Assembly: GCA_963731745.1 (NCBI GenBank)
Contig: CAVSWT010000013.1
Coordinates: forward strand, 62,001-126,000
Source of the DNA: CAVSWT01 sp963731745
Lineage (GTDB): Bacteria > Bacteroidota > Ignavibacteria > Ignavibacteriales > Ignavibacteriaceae
Direction of reading: 5' to 3'
Length of the DNA: 64,000 nucleotides
In this document: piece after piece, positions 52,830 through 63,566 of the stretch
Layout of the letters: every line of letters starts with the position of its first letter
Numbering within the stretch: position 1 is the stretch's first letter
Position numbers and translations under genes: made by a program
Notes under the pieces: model-generated
Told to the model about the DNA's origin: nothing
Databases searched by the model: none
The model's input: only the letters and a program-made list of their open reading frames with translations

Positions 52830-55179
52830 TTAGTTTAAGTAAATTAACATCTTTTTTGTTTGATGAAAATTATTAACATTTATACTATAGAAATAAATTC
52901 CGCTAGGCAGTTGAGCTGCTTCAAAATTAACTTCGTAGAATCCAGCTCCCTTTACCTCATTAACTAATGAAGCAACTTCTTTACCAAGCAAATCAACTAT
53001 CTTTAAAGTTACAAAACCTTTTTCATGTAACGAATAGCTAATTTTTGTATTCGGATTAAATGGATTTGGGTGAATTTTGAAGTAAATTAAAATCGTAAAC
53101 CATTTCCTCATTTTTTTCTTTGTTTATCTTAGGTATTTTTCCATTAATTTTAACTTTTTCAGATGTAGCCGACTCCTTCAATGTATTATCTAAAGCACTT
53201 ATTTTATAATGTAACCATCTTGGGCCATTATTGATATAAGATTGATCATCTGTCCAAGTTGTAGTAGGAGTGGTACCAACATAAGCATCTATAGTTGCAG
53301 CTAATTCCCATTCCCAAGTCGGCTCGTTGAGTCCATTTACATCTGCTCTATATATTTTATATTTTCCTCCACTGATTATATCGGACTCAGTATTAGGTGC
53401 CCAAGTTAAAACTGCTTCATCCCATTCGTTCTCACTAACTTTTAAATTATGAGGTTTTGATGGGGATAGAAGTTCTGGTTGAGAAGTACGAACTTCTATG
53501 GAATACGATGAATTTGTCGGATTAAAACTTCCTATTTCAATCCCAATATTAGTAGCAACTAAAGTAGGAGATGAAGCAGAGTTTCGTTTATGACTTGCGC
53601 CATTTGACCATTTGGTAATCACTTCTCCAACACCAAATAAATCTTTATCATCACCTATGAAATCACCTGTATTATATGTTGCTGCAAAATATGTATCGCC
53701 TTTATACCAAGCACCCCAATTGGCTCCAAAATTATCATGCCAATAACCAGCAAGCCATTTCCCTAATGGATGGGCAGAAATGTAAATCCATTCTTTCTCA
53801 TCATAACCTGAATAGGAATTAGGCGTTAATTTATCAATTACATCGGCAGGGCTTTCGGAACCTGAACCAGACAACCTAACCCAATCCCATTTACCATCTG
53901 CACATATTTGTTGAACAGGAGTGGAGGCTAAGTCATCATACTCTATTGGTATTAAATAAGCAAGAATACCAGGCTTTAATGGATATCCAAAATTTTCGGG
54001 AACATATCTCGCCTCATAAGGACTTACCCATGATCTATTTTCAATGTATATAGCTTGATTTGCGTCTATAGGTATTTTAGCTATTTTATATCCTGAAGTT
54101 GCTGTAGCCATATCTTGTAAAGTAAATGTTGAATAAGCAGTAACTACTTTGATCTCACTTGATGTAATCCAGCCTAAACGTATTTTTTCATATCCCAATA
54201 CGTTACCAACTGGATGAGCAGCATTGCAGGCATAGGGTTTCATATCGCTGCTGCTTCTTTTTGTACTAAATTGATTAAGATTTCTAATTCCGAAATGACT
54301 ACCTCCGAAGAAGTAATGAGATAACTCATGAATCATAGTTCCTATAAATGTATCGTGTGCGCCATCATTATCTATCTCTGATACTTTCATTTGGATTACT
54401 GTCTGCTTGGGCATTTGATCAATAAAATTTGCAGAGAAAAAAGAAATCCCGGAACCCCTTGAATTATATCCAGGAAAACCAGAATTAATTGTAACTCCGC
54501 CAATTGTTTTACTTGCATAAAGTAAAGCTATACCAGTATTTATATTTACGGTACTATAAACACCGTCGTGCAAGTTTCTTAAAACAATCCAGCATAGATC
54601 GACTATATTATCATGGGCTTGAACAGCACCATATTCTTCACCTAATGTTAAGTTTTTCCAGTTATCATATTTATGTAAATCTATACCAGGAATTAGAGCA
54701 AGTTTATCGAGTGCGTCTATTTGAATTTTTTGACGTATCACATCAGGACTAGTGCTATAATTATAATAATAAGATTCTGTCTGTGGCAAAGTAACATAAT
54801 ACACATCACCAATCATATGCATTTTTTTATAAGAATTTTTACATAGATAATCTGAAAAACTATTGCTTGTATAATTGCCAGATACAATATAATATGGATT
54901 TAAAATATTCTGCGCCCAGGTTGGTAAAACGGTAGCATTTGGCCATTGAATTGTAGTTTCATTATCATCAGAAAATCTTACAAATAAAACAAACGATGTT
55001 ATGGTTCCTTGTGCAGTAATATATTTGCCTCCAGTGTGAGAAAGTGTTGCCAGCTGCATGGTTGTTTCTTGCTTCCCGCTTGTTTCAGACATTCCACAAA
55101 AAGATTGCTGCGAATAAGAAATTGTTGAATTCAATCCGAAAAGAAAAATTAAAGCTATAATAAAGATATATTTTCCCAT
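52830..55179 (-). pseudogene. T9SS-secreted metallopeptidase-like protein, frameshifted near 53066
   Basis: The main frame (707 aa from ATG 55179, RBS GAGGGG) has a signal peptide (about 1-23), a zinc motif HELSHYFFGGSH (HExxH plus a third His seven residues on, as in metzincin-like or M6-type enzymes), a long Ig-like/peptidase body, and a fibronectin-III domain (PSKPHNLKVSENEWDEAVLTW, about 580-690). It ends at QNSPKSI. The sorting domain PFNPNTKISYSLHEKGF...KKMLIYLN is in the next frame. One extra base in the T run at 53065-53067 explains both. A single-base sequence error is likely. Confidence 0.87.
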
Positions 55180-55206
55180 TTTTAACCCCTCAATTAATAA
55201 ACAAAA

Positions 55207-56235
55207 TTATTTAAGATAGATCATTTTTTTTATACTGATTTGATTACTTGAGCTTAATTGCAAATAATATACTCCCGTTGAGAGATTATCCGCCATAAAA
55301 GATTTTATATGTAATCCGGAACTCAAATAATCATCTGCCAATGTGGCGACTTTTTGTCCAAGTACGTTATATACTTCTAACTTTATCTGCTGAGCTTTAT
55401 CAAGTGTAAAGGTAATAACAGTTTGGCTGTTAAAAGGATTTGGATAATTCTGGTTCAATGTAAAGCTTGCTGGTTTGTTTTCATTTTCTTCAACCCCTAC
55501 GAAAGTTCCATATTTGACACCATTAATAATTGCCCCTTCTAGTGTAGCTGAACTAGATTCTCTTAATTCTGTATAAAAGATTCCAAGTCCTTTTACAAGG
55601 ATAAAGGAATTCCCATACTGATCAAGTGAATCATTAACTGATGAATCATAAATTCTATTATATTGAGCGAAAAGTTTAGCCTCCCATGTTTTTCCAAAGG
55701 CATCTAGATTATACCCACCTAAGTAACGCAACACAGGCCAAAATAAATTATCCCCAATATTGAAACAAGTACTCCAATAAGAAGAATCAGATTCATTTAG
55801 TTTAAATATGCTGATTTCCTTATTAATGAAACAACTATCGCATTTACAATTACAAAAAGGTGGATCATAAACAAAAATAAGGCAAAGAGAATCAATGTAC
55901 TCTTGTATCCTATATAGTGAATCAATTCTGCAATATTTTGTTGTACTTGTTCCAACATAAGGTGCAGGTGAGATTTTTGTATATGTTACTCCATTTTTCA
56001 TAACCGTATCACCGTAACATACCATATTTTCTGTCCAACCATTCTGGTAAGGAGAATCTCTATATCTATATTGCCATACATTGCCTTTTTGTAAAGGGAA
56101 ATATTCAAATAAAGAAGAATCAGAAACGCTGACGATATTATCAGGTATTAAATTAAGATTATTTGGTATTTGAGAGAATACTGTAATTGTATTCAACACA
56201 ATTATCAAAAAAAACAGTATATTTATTTTTTTCAT
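55207..56235 (-). CDS. T9SS-secreted protein of unknown function
   Basis: The 342 aa have a signal peptide (about 1-22, FSQ), a Cys-containing beta-rich body (YFPLQKGNVWQYRYRDSPY..., CNCKCDSC near residue 131-140), and a T9SS type A sorting domain (QNYPNPFNSQTVITFTL, about 260-342). The body resembles lineage-specific 'ATP/GTP-binding-like' secreted proteins in being a beta-sheet module, but I cannot name a family. Same strand as the metallopeptidase gene, 27 bases upstream, possibly in one unit. Confidence 0.8.
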   Translation of the reverse strand: MKKINILFFLIIVLNTITVFSQIPNNLNLIPDNIVSVSDSSLFEYFPLQKGNVWQYRYRDSPYQNGWTENMVCYGDTVMKNGVTYTKISPAPYVGTSTTKYCRIDSLYRIQEYIDSLCLIFVYDPPFCNCKCDSCFINKEISIFKLNESDSSYWSTCFNIGDNLFWPVLRYLGGYNLDAFGKTWEAKLFAQYNRIYDSSVNDSLDQYGNSFILVKGLGIFYTELRESSSATLEGAIINGVKYGTFVGVEENENKPASFTLNQNYPNPFNSQTVITFTLDKAQQIKLEVYNVLGQKVATLADDYLSSGLHIKSFMADNLSTGVYYLQLSSSNQISIKKMIYLK

Positions 56236-56788
56236 TATTCTTTTCCTTTAAAAATTTTTAATGAATTTTTAATTTTATGTAAAACTGAAAAGAATTTGCG
56301 TTTATAAAATGAAAACAAATTATGGAAGCAAAGTAATAAAGAGAAAAAAATCGTAACGCAATAGAAAGATTTAAAATAATTACTTGGATAAGCATTTAAG
56401 AATTGGATTATCATAAATTCTCCCGGAGGGAGAGAGAAGAGTTTATGGCTTTTTATTTTCACCCCAAATTCCCTTTAAAATCTAAATCAAACGTAACCCT
56501 TATAATTTAAAGAGTAAAATTAATTTTTTGTTGACCCAACACGCACGCACGTATATATGTAATTTAATTAAAAATTTCTCAATTAATTTCTCGTAATGTT
56601 TTAAATTTGAGCTTATCAATATAATAATTGCATTTTATTATATATCATAAAAATATGCTCATCACCTTTTCTCAAATTTTGTAAAACATCTTAATATTCA
56701 TCCGAAATTAACCATATATTTTTGGTTTAATTATTGCCCTTTTATTGGCCAATATATGAATATTATAAAATATTAATTAAAGGGAACG
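56236..56788. other. divergent intergenic region (about 550 bp)
   Basis: AT-rich spacer between the minus-strand T9SS protein and the plus-strand glucanase. It contains a short CACGCACGCACGTATATATG stretch near 56541 but no ORF, repeat or convincing terminator. It must carry both promoters. Confidence 0.45.
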
Positions 56789-58821
56789 ATGAATCGAATT
56801 TTACTAAATCTCCAAGTTTTTAAATCACTTTTGTTTTTATTTGTATTTTCTTCAACCATTATCTATTCTCAGGGTTTTTTGCATACTTCCGGCAGAAACA
56901 TTGTTGACGGGAATAACCAGCAAGTTCATTTGAAAGGAATGGGTCTTGGCGGCTGGGTTGAGCAGGAAGGTTACATGCTTCAAACTTCAGCATTTGCAAA
57001 TTCACCAACAGAAATTAAAAACAAAATTATTGGTCTAATCGGAGAAGCAAATACAGAAAGCTTTTATCAGGCCTGGTACAAAAATTTCCTTAACAAAAAA
57101 GATATAGATAAACTCGCAGAATGGGGTTTTAATTCAATAAGGCTTCCGATGCATTATAATCTTTTAACTCCAACAAACCAGCCAGGAGTTTATACTGAAT
57201 CGGGATTTGCAATGATTGACAGCTTGCTGGCTTGGTGTAAAGGAAATCAAATGTACTTGATATTAGATTTGCATTGCGCACCTGGCGGACAAAGTGATGA
57301 TAATACAAGTGATTATCAAAGCGGAGTTCCATCTCTTTGGGAAAGTGAACAAAATAAAACAAGAACGATTGATCTCTGGAAAAAGCTGGCTGAAAGATAT
57401 GTAAATGAAGAATGGATCGGCGGATATGATCTTGTTAAATGAACCAAAATGGAATTTACCACCAAACAATCAGCCATTAAGAGATTTATATATCAATATT
57501 ACAAATGCAATCAGAGATGTAGACACAAATCATATCGTTTTTATAGAAGGCAATCGGTACGCTACTGATTTCTCAGGATTAGATTCACCTTGGGATGATA
57601 ATTTCGTTTACAGCTTTCATAAATATTGGAACGGCAACGATCAGAATTCGATTCAATACTTAGTAAATTTAAGCAAACAGTATAATGTTCCACTTTGGCT
57701 GGGCGAATCAGGTGAAAATTCAAATAAATGGTTTACTGATTGTATTGAATTAATGGAAAGCAATAATATAGGATGGTGTTGGTGGCCGCATAAAAAAATA
57801 GAATCTATTGCAGGACCACTTTCGGCAAAAGCAACTCCTGAATATAATGTGCTTCTAAACTATTGGAAGAGCGGTGGAACAAAACCTTCAGTAACATATG
57901 CAACAAATGCTTTGATGGGAATGGCTGCAAATCTTGCCATTGAAAAATGTGAATATCATCCTGATGTAATAGATGCTATGTTTAGGCAAATTAATAATGA
58001 TGAAATTATTCCTTACGGCCAAAATAATGTGCCCGGAAGAATATATGCAGTCAAATATGATATGGGTAAAATGGGCAAGGCATATAGAGATGAAGATTAT
58101 GAACAATAGCGGATCCTCAATGACTACCTGGAACACCGGCTGGACTTTACGCAATGACGGAGTGGATATTGAAAAATGTACCGACTCTTTTTCCAATGGA
58201 TATGATATTGGATGGATTGGAACTAATGAATTTTTAAACTATACAGTGAATGTTGTAGAAACAGGTAGTTATAATATAAATGTAAGGATTTCAGGAAATA
58301 ATGCCGGAGGAAAAATATTAGTAAGGGTTGACGGCAAAAATGTAACAAGCTACATTGATGTTCCGGTTACCGGCGGCTGGAATTCTTGGAGAACGGTTTC
58401 CGATACAAGCAATATTACAATGACTGCAGGCAAACATACTGTTCAGGTGAATTTTTACTTCGGTGGTTTTAATTTCAACTCATTTGAATTTGTTAATGCT
58501 CCTGTAAGTGTTGAAGACAAAAAAGAAGTTGTAAAATCTTTTAAAGTTTATCAGAATTATCCCAATCCCTTTAATCCAAGTACAAAAATTAGATATACGG
58601 TTCCGACAGTAGAAAGAACAGAAGCATCAACAGTGGAGCTTCGGGTTTACAATATACTCGGCAACCAGGTGGCAACTCTGATAAAAAATAATCAGCAGCC
58701 GGGTGATTATGAATTTAATTTTGATGCTGGCAATTATAATCTTTCAAGCGGCGTTTATTTCTTTAAGGTAAGCTGGAATGGAAAGGTAACTAAAACTATG
58801 AAGGCTATTCTTCTTCAGTAA
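56789..58821 (+). pseudogene. T9SS-secreted GH5 glucanase with CBM6, double frameshift
   Basis: The N terminus (signal peptide about 1-26) begins a GH5 barrel: RNIVDGNNQQVHLKGMGLGGWVEQEGYM, NSIRLPMHYN, LDLHCAPGG. The acid/base LNEPKW should follow GGYDL, but one extra base at 57434 shifts the frame. The second frame keeps WLGESGEN (nucleophile Glu) and LINIT. A second extra base at 58101 precedes CBM6 (GYDIGWIGTNEFLNYTV...NSFEF) and the T9SS domain (QNYPNPFNPSTKI). Corrected length is about 677 aa. It would cut beta-1,4-glucan or a relative at the surface. Every domain is otherwise intact. Confidence 0.88.
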
Positions 58822-58843
58822 AAAAATTATAATATTAAAACTT

Positions 58844-58873
58844 AAAAAAGACGCCCAATTGAGGCGTCTTTTT
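58844..58873. terminator. terminator hairpin after the GH5 gene
   Basis: AAAAAAGACGCCC...GAGGCGTCTTTTTT with a short AATT loop, flanked by A and T runs, so it can stop transcription from both directions. Confidence 0.85.
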
Positions 58874-58887
58874 TATTTTAAATTTAT

Positions 58888-59397
58888 CTATGATTGTGTC
58901 AAAATACTTTTTATGTGCTCGACGTAAGATTTAGCTCCACCTTCTTGATAACCGGTGTAGTTAATTACTTTTCCATTGCTGTCTAATAGGATAATTGTAG
59001 GAAATCCTTGTATACCGTATTTTTCAGCAACTTGCCTATTATAATAAACAGTTTCTTGTGACTGCTGAATATTTTTGGGGAAATCAATTTTTACAAGGAT
59101 TAAATTTTTATTCGCATAATCAATAAATTCTTTTTGTGTAAAAACCTCTGCACTTAACTTTTTGCACCATACACACCAATCAGAACCTGTGAAATTCACC
59201 AGAATTGGTTTATTTTGTTTTTTTGCTTGTTCAACGGCTGTTTCAATTTTCTCTTTCCAAATTAATTTATCGGCTTTTGAATCTTTACTTCCGTTCGTTA
59301 TTGCAAAAACTATTGTAGAAACAAAGGCTAATAGAATAAATATTTTGATTACTGATTTCAATCTGGTCTCCTTTTTGTTTTTAATTTTCTTTTTCAT
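58888..59397 (-). CDS. membrane-anchored thioredoxin-like protein
   Basis: About 169 aa. A positively charged start and a helix at about 13-35 anchor it. The thioredoxin fold carries WCVWC (Cys75-Cys78) after PILVNFTGSD and later GIQGFPTIILLDSNGKV with the cis-Pro (FPT). It would reduce or transfer electrons to periplasmic disulfides. The chosen ATG (59397) has GGGA six bases upstream; a GTG at 59409 is possible. It is divergent from the msrA gene, which fits a shared oxidant-repair setting. Confidence 0.87.
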   Translation of the reverse strand: MKKKIKNKKETRLKSVIKIFILLAFVSTIVFAITNGSKDSKADKLIWKEKIETAVEQAKKQNKPILVNFTGSDWCVWCKKLSAEVFTQKEFIDYANKNLILVKIDFPKNIQQSQETVYYNRQVAEKYGIQGFPTIILLDSNGKVINYTGYQEGGAKSYVEHIKSILTQS

Positions 59398-59621
59398 CAT
59401 TATTCCCACTTTCTCAATTTGTTGTCAATTTATTTCCTCCAGCATTTGATTCTAAAATATTGAAAAAGTTTCATAAAAATATCACCAAATTAATAAATTC
59501 TGTTAAATATGGATAAATTATTTGTTAAAAAAATGTATTCATTTTGTGATAGAATTTTTACTTTAATGTATGATATTTTAATATCGAATTTATTGAAGTA
59601 TTTGAAAAGGTGCATAAAATC

Positions 59622-60281
59622 ATGAAAAGAATAATTTTGTATTTAGCATTTATTACATTATGCTTGGTGTTTATATCTTTTGCAAGTAATATATCGAAGA
59701 AACCAATTAAAACGAAAGAGAAAAAAATGAACCCACAAACTGAATCTAAATTGGATACAGCAACTTTTGGCACCGGATGTTTCTGGTGCTCGGAGGCTAT
59801 TTTTGAAAGATTAAAAGGAGTAAAATCGGTTGTTTCAGGGTATTCAGGTGGTACGGTTGAAGATCCAACTTATAAAGAAGTGTGTACTGGAAATACCGGG
59901 CATGCTGAAGTTGTGCAAATTGCCTTTGACCCGAATGTGATTACTTACGATGAACTACTTGAAATTTTCTGGAAGACACATGATCCAACTACCCTGAACC
60001 GGCAAGGAGCAGATGTGGGGACACAATATAGATCTGTAATTTTTTATAATAACGAACAGCAAAAAGAAAAAGCAGAATTTTACAAGAAGAAATTAGAAGA
60101 CGAAAAAATTTGGAAAGATCCTATTGTAACAGAAATATCTCCCTTAATAAATTTTTACAAAGCGGAAGATTATCATCAGGAATATTATGATAATAATCCT
60201 AACCAGGGTTACTGTGCTTATGTAATTACTCCAAAAGTTGAAAAATTTGAAAAGATTTTTAAAGATAAGCTGAAAAAATAA
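59622..60281 (+). CDS. msrA: peptide-methionine (S)-S-oxide reductase, exported
   Basis: MsrA reduces methionine-S-sulfoxide in damaged proteins. The enzyme body begins after an N-terminal hydrophobic signal or anchor (about 4-23). The catalytic motif GTGCFWCSE contains Cys53; GYSGG, THDPTTLNRQGADVGTQYRS and YHQEYYDNNPNQGYC complete the family set. The C-terminal Cys in GYC can resolve the disulfide. The ATG at 59622 is preferred to a GTG at 59610, which overlaps the AAAGG ribosome site. It faces the thioredoxin-like gene, a plausible electron donor. Confidence 0.93.
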   Translation: MKRIILYLAFITLCLVFISFASNISKKPIKTKEKKMNPQTESKLDTATFGTGCFWCSEAIFERLKGVKSVVSGYSGGTVEDPTYKEVCTGNTGHAEVVQIAFDPNVITYDELLEIFWKTHDPTTLNRQGADVGTQYRSVIFYNNEQQKEKAEFYKKKLEDEKIWKDPIVTEISPLINFYKAEDYHQEYYDNNPNQGYCAYVITPKVEKFEKIFKDKLKK

Positions 60282-60298
60282 TAAGCCATTAAAATTAT

Positions 60299-60327
60299 AA
60301 CCCCAAATTCTTAACGAAATTGGGGTT
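60299..60327 (+). terminator. terminator hairpin after msrA
   Basis: AACCCCAAATT and AATTGGGGTT arms with one unpaired A; the hairpin lies 17 bases past the stop codon. Confidence 0.75.
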
Positions 60328-60351
60328 ATGTACAAAGTTTAAATTTAAACA

Positions 60352-60381
60352 CGTAGGGGCGTTTAATTAAACGCCCCTACG
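60352..60381. repeat. 30-nt perfect palindrome (GTAGGGGCG...CGCCCCTAC)
   Basis: CGTAGGGGCGTTTAA followed by TTAAACGCCCCTACG is a perfect 15-bp inverted repeat. It lies seven bases beyond the stop of the minus-strand RND gene, so it may act as its terminator. The GTAGGGGCG word is a frequent intergenic palindrome in many phyla. Confidence 0.7.
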
Positions 60382-60387
60382 ATTCAT

Positions 60388-63300
60388 TTAATCCTGGTAA
60401 TCTAGCACAACATCTTCGCGTGTTTTTCTTCTGAATATTTTTCTTCCCAAAGCCGGCACTTTAACTTTTAAATTTTCCATCATTGTATAAACTACAGGAA
60501 CTAAAATAAGAGTTAGAAACATAGAACTTATTAAACCGCCAATAATAGCCCATGCTAAACCGGATTTCCATTCAGAACCGGAATCTGTTGCTAAGGCTAA
60601 TGGAAGCATTCCTATAACCATTGCAGTAGTTGTCATAAGAATCGGCCTGATTCTACTGTTTCCGGCTTCCATTAAAGCATCAAATACATTCATGCCTGAT
60701 TCTTTTCTCATCTGATTAGCTCGATCAACAAGCAGGATTGCGTTTTTACCAACCAATCCTATAAGCATTATTATACCAAGAATAGAAAAGATGTTTAAAG
60801 TTTTCATTGTTAAAGCTAAAGCTAAGAACGCACCAACCATCGCAACTGGAATTGACAGAAGCACAACGAAAGGATAAATGTAGGAATCATACAAAGCAAC
60901 CATCACCATATAAACAAAAAGTATAGCAGCAATCATTGCGAGGCCAAGGCTTCCAAATGAATCAGCCTGATTTTTCAAGTCGCCTTCATAAGCAACATCA
61001 ACACCGGCAGGTAAAATACCTTTTGCTAATTCAGCCTTAATATCTTGGCCAATGCTTCCGCTTGGTCGTCCATTAACTTGAGCAAAAACTGTTATTGAAT
61101 TTATTCTGTTCCTTCTCTGCAATTTTGTTGGGCCTGTTGTCTGATAAATATCCGCGAACTGCTGAAGCTCAATTACCTGTCCTTTTTTATTTAGGAAGGT
61201 AAGATTTTTAACATCCGATATTGTCGAACGGTCAAATTTATCAAGCACAATTCTTAAATCGTAATCATCGTTGCCATCTCTAAATTTTGAATCGTCGTCT
61301 CCGGTTAGGGCAACACGTAGTGCAGCGCCTACATCTGCAATCGTTAATCCAAATTGTGCTAATTTTTGCCTGTCAATATCCACACGAGTTTCAGGCTTGC
61401 CTTCTTCGGCAGATAATCTAACATCTGCAGTTCCACGAATATTCTTTAAAGTCTTCATTAATATATCAGCACCTTTTTCCACATCTTTCCTATTCGGGCC
61501 GTTCACTATTAACTGAATAGGTGTTTGGTTTGCGGTTCCAAAAATTCCAATTGGGTTAACACGGACTTTAACGCCTGGAATTTTAGATACGTAATTTTTT
61601 ATTTTCTCACCAACTTCGTCAGTCGAAATTTCTCTTTGCTCCTTAGGAACTAGAGCAACATCTAACTCTGATGAATTATTTGAGGATTGCCCCATTAAGC
61701 CTTCATTGGATGCACCGACTGTAACGAATACTTTTTTAACTTCAGAAAGATTGGTGATATATCGTTCAATATTTTGTGTTACCAGATTCGTATTTTCAAG
61801 AGAAGCACCCGGCTTAGTTTCTAAAATTACTGCAAACTCTCCGCGATCAGATTGAGTAATGAATTCACTGCCTATAAATCCAGCCGGAGCTAAACCGAGG
61901 GCAAAAACAAATAAAACAACTGACAATGAAATCACTTTCCATTTGTTGCCTAAGGCCCATCGCAATACTTGAAGATAATTTTTAACAACTTTTTTGAATA
62001 AGGATTCAAACCAAAGTGCAAATTTTCCCATTAAAGAATTCTTGGTCAATCTTTCAAGTTTACCTAATCTTGAAGCTAATGCTGGAGTAACAGTGAATGA
62101 AACGAAAAGGCTTAACAAAGTGGATATTACAACCACTACAGCAAACTGTCTGATTATATTTCCGATTAATCCGCCTGTTAAAGCCAAAGGGACAAACACT
62201 ACCACGTCAACCATTGTAATTGACAAAGCCGCAAAACCAATTTCATTTCTTCCTTTTAAAGCCGCAGCTCTTTTTGCTTCACCTTTTTCTAAATGATGAT
62301 GAATATTTTCAAGCACAACAATTGAGTCATCCACTAAAATACCAACCACTAATGAAAGAGCGAGCAGCGTCATCAAATTCAATGTAAATCCGAACATATA
62401 CATAACAATAAAAGTAGAAATCATAGAAGCCGGAATGGCAAGCATAACTATAAATGAATCTCTAAAGCTGTGCAGGAATAACATCATAACAATTGCCACA
62501 AGGATTACCGCTAGAAATAAATCGAACTTAACTCCGTCTGCGGCATCAAGGGTGAATTGAGAACCATCCTGCGCAATATTAAATTTTATGTTTTCACTCT
62601 TATAATCTTGCTCAATATTAGCAAGCTCTTTTCTTACCAATTTTACCACATCAACGGCGTTTGCATCCGTTTGTTTCTGTACTAAAACTCCAACCGAAGT
62701 TTTTCCATTTATTCTATTAATTGTAGAATAATCTTTTTGTCCGTCTTCAACTTCTGCAACATCATGCAGTTTTATATCGCTTCCCGTTTTTGTTGAAGCT
62801 ATTACAAGATTTCTTAAATCATCAACTGATTTAAGTTTGCCTGCAATTCTAACTACAAGCTGATTTTTACTATCTTCAATTTTTCCTGTTGGATAATCTA
62901 AATTTGAAGATTTTACAGCCTGCACAACTTGAAGAATTGAAAGTCCGTATGAATGAATTTTATCTGCGTCCAAATTAACCTTAATTTCTCTTTCATCTCC
63001 GCCAACTAAAGTAATTTGTCCAACACCCTCTAACTTTGCCAGCCTTGGTTGAATTCTATCTTTTATGAATTGATAAAATTCTGTTGAAGGCAAAGTGCTT
63101 GTCACACCCATTCTTAAGACTGGAATTTCATCTAATGCAAATTTTGATAGCGTTGGAGATTTTGCATCTGATGGAAGCTTGGACAAAATTTCGTTTACTT
63201 TTCTTTGAGCATTTTGTAATGAAACATCAATATCTGCCGACTGTAAAAAATTTACCATTACAAAAGATACACCCTCAGTAGAAGTTGAATTTACCGCATC

Positions 63301-63531
63301 AATTTCATCCAAAGTTGAAATTGCATCTTCAATCGGTTTTGTAACCGAAGTTTCAACTTCATTAGGTGATGCACCGGGATATACAGTAGCAATCGTTATT
63401 ACAGGCGGTGTAATTTTCGGCAGCAATTCGTAACTTAATTGGGTATAGCTGTATATACCCAGAACACTTAATGCGGCAAATATAACCACTATAAGTGTCG
63501 GCCGTTTTATTGCAAGTTCTGTGATTGTCAT
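60388..63531 (-). CDS. RND efflux transporter, inner-membrane pump subunit (HAE1/AcrB type)
   Basis: The 1047 aa match a full-length RND pump: helix 1 RPTLIVVIFAALSVLGIYSY, two large periplasmic loops (about 35-330 and 560-860), and twelve membrane helices. The proton relay is VVGILVDDSIVVLEN (two Asp near residue 400). The pump exports amphiphiles by proton antiport through a tripartite complex. The adaptor gene is upstream in the same operon (35 bases). The outer-membrane partner is outside the window. Substrate unknown. Confidence 0.95.
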   Translation of the reverse strand: MTITELAIKRPTLIVVIFAALSVLGIYSYTQLSYELLPKITPPVITIATVYPGASPNEVETSVTKPIEDAISTLDEIDAVNSTSTEGVSFVMVNFLQSADIDVSLQNAQRKVNEILSKLPSDAKSPTLSKFALDEIPVLRMGVTSTLPSTEFYQFIKDRIQPRLAKLEGVGQITLVGGDEREIKVNLDADKIHSYGLSILQVVQAVKSSNLDYPTGKIEDSKNQLVVRIAGKLKSVDDLRNLVIASTKTGSDIKLHDVAEVEDGQKDYSTINRINGKTSVGVLVQKQTDANAVDVVKLVRKELANIEQDYKSENIKFNIAQDGSQFTLDAADGVKFDLFLAVILVAIVMMLFLHSFRDSFIVMLAIPASMISTFIVMYMFGFTLNLMTLLALSLVVGILVDDSIVVLENIHHHLEKGEAKRAAALKGRNEIGFAALSITMVDVVVFVPLALTGGLIGNIIRQFAVVVVISTLLSLFVSFTVTPALASRLGKLERLTKNSLMGKFALWFESLFKKVVKNYLQVLRWALGNKWKVISLSVVLFVFALGLAPAGFIGSEFITQSDRGEFAVILETKPGASLENTNLVTQNIERYITNLSEVKKVFVTVGASNEGLMGQSSNNSSELDVALVPKEQREISTDEVGEKIKNYVSKIPGVKVRVNPIGIFGTANQTPIQLIVNGPNRKDVEKGADILMKTLKNIRGTADVRLSAEEGKPETRVDIDRQKLAQFGLTIADVGAALRVALTGDDDSKFRDGNDDYDLRIVLDKFDRSTISDVKNLTFLNKKGQVIELQQFADIYQTTGPTKLQRRNRINSITVFAQVNGRPSGSIGQDIKAELAKGILPAGVDVAYEGDLKNQADSFGSLGLAMIAAILFVYMVMVALYDSYIYPFVVLLSIPVAMVGAFLALALTMKTLNIFSILGIIMLIGLVGKNAILLVDRANQMRKESGMNVFDALMEAGNSRIRPILMTTTAMVIGMLPLALATDSGSEWKSGLAWAIIGGLISSMFLTLILVPVVYTMMENLKVKVPALGRKIFRRKTREDVVLDYQD

Positions 63532-63566
63532 TTTCTAATACCTTCTTTTTTCAAATAATAAAATTC

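Noticed and set aside
57405..58109. Three separate genes in the GH5 region
   Set aside because: The three pieces continue one GH5-CBM6-T9SS protein across two +1 shifts.
6667..58110. Programmed +1 ribosomal frameshifting as a common mechanism
   Set aside because: The six sites share no slippery codon, stop context or structure.
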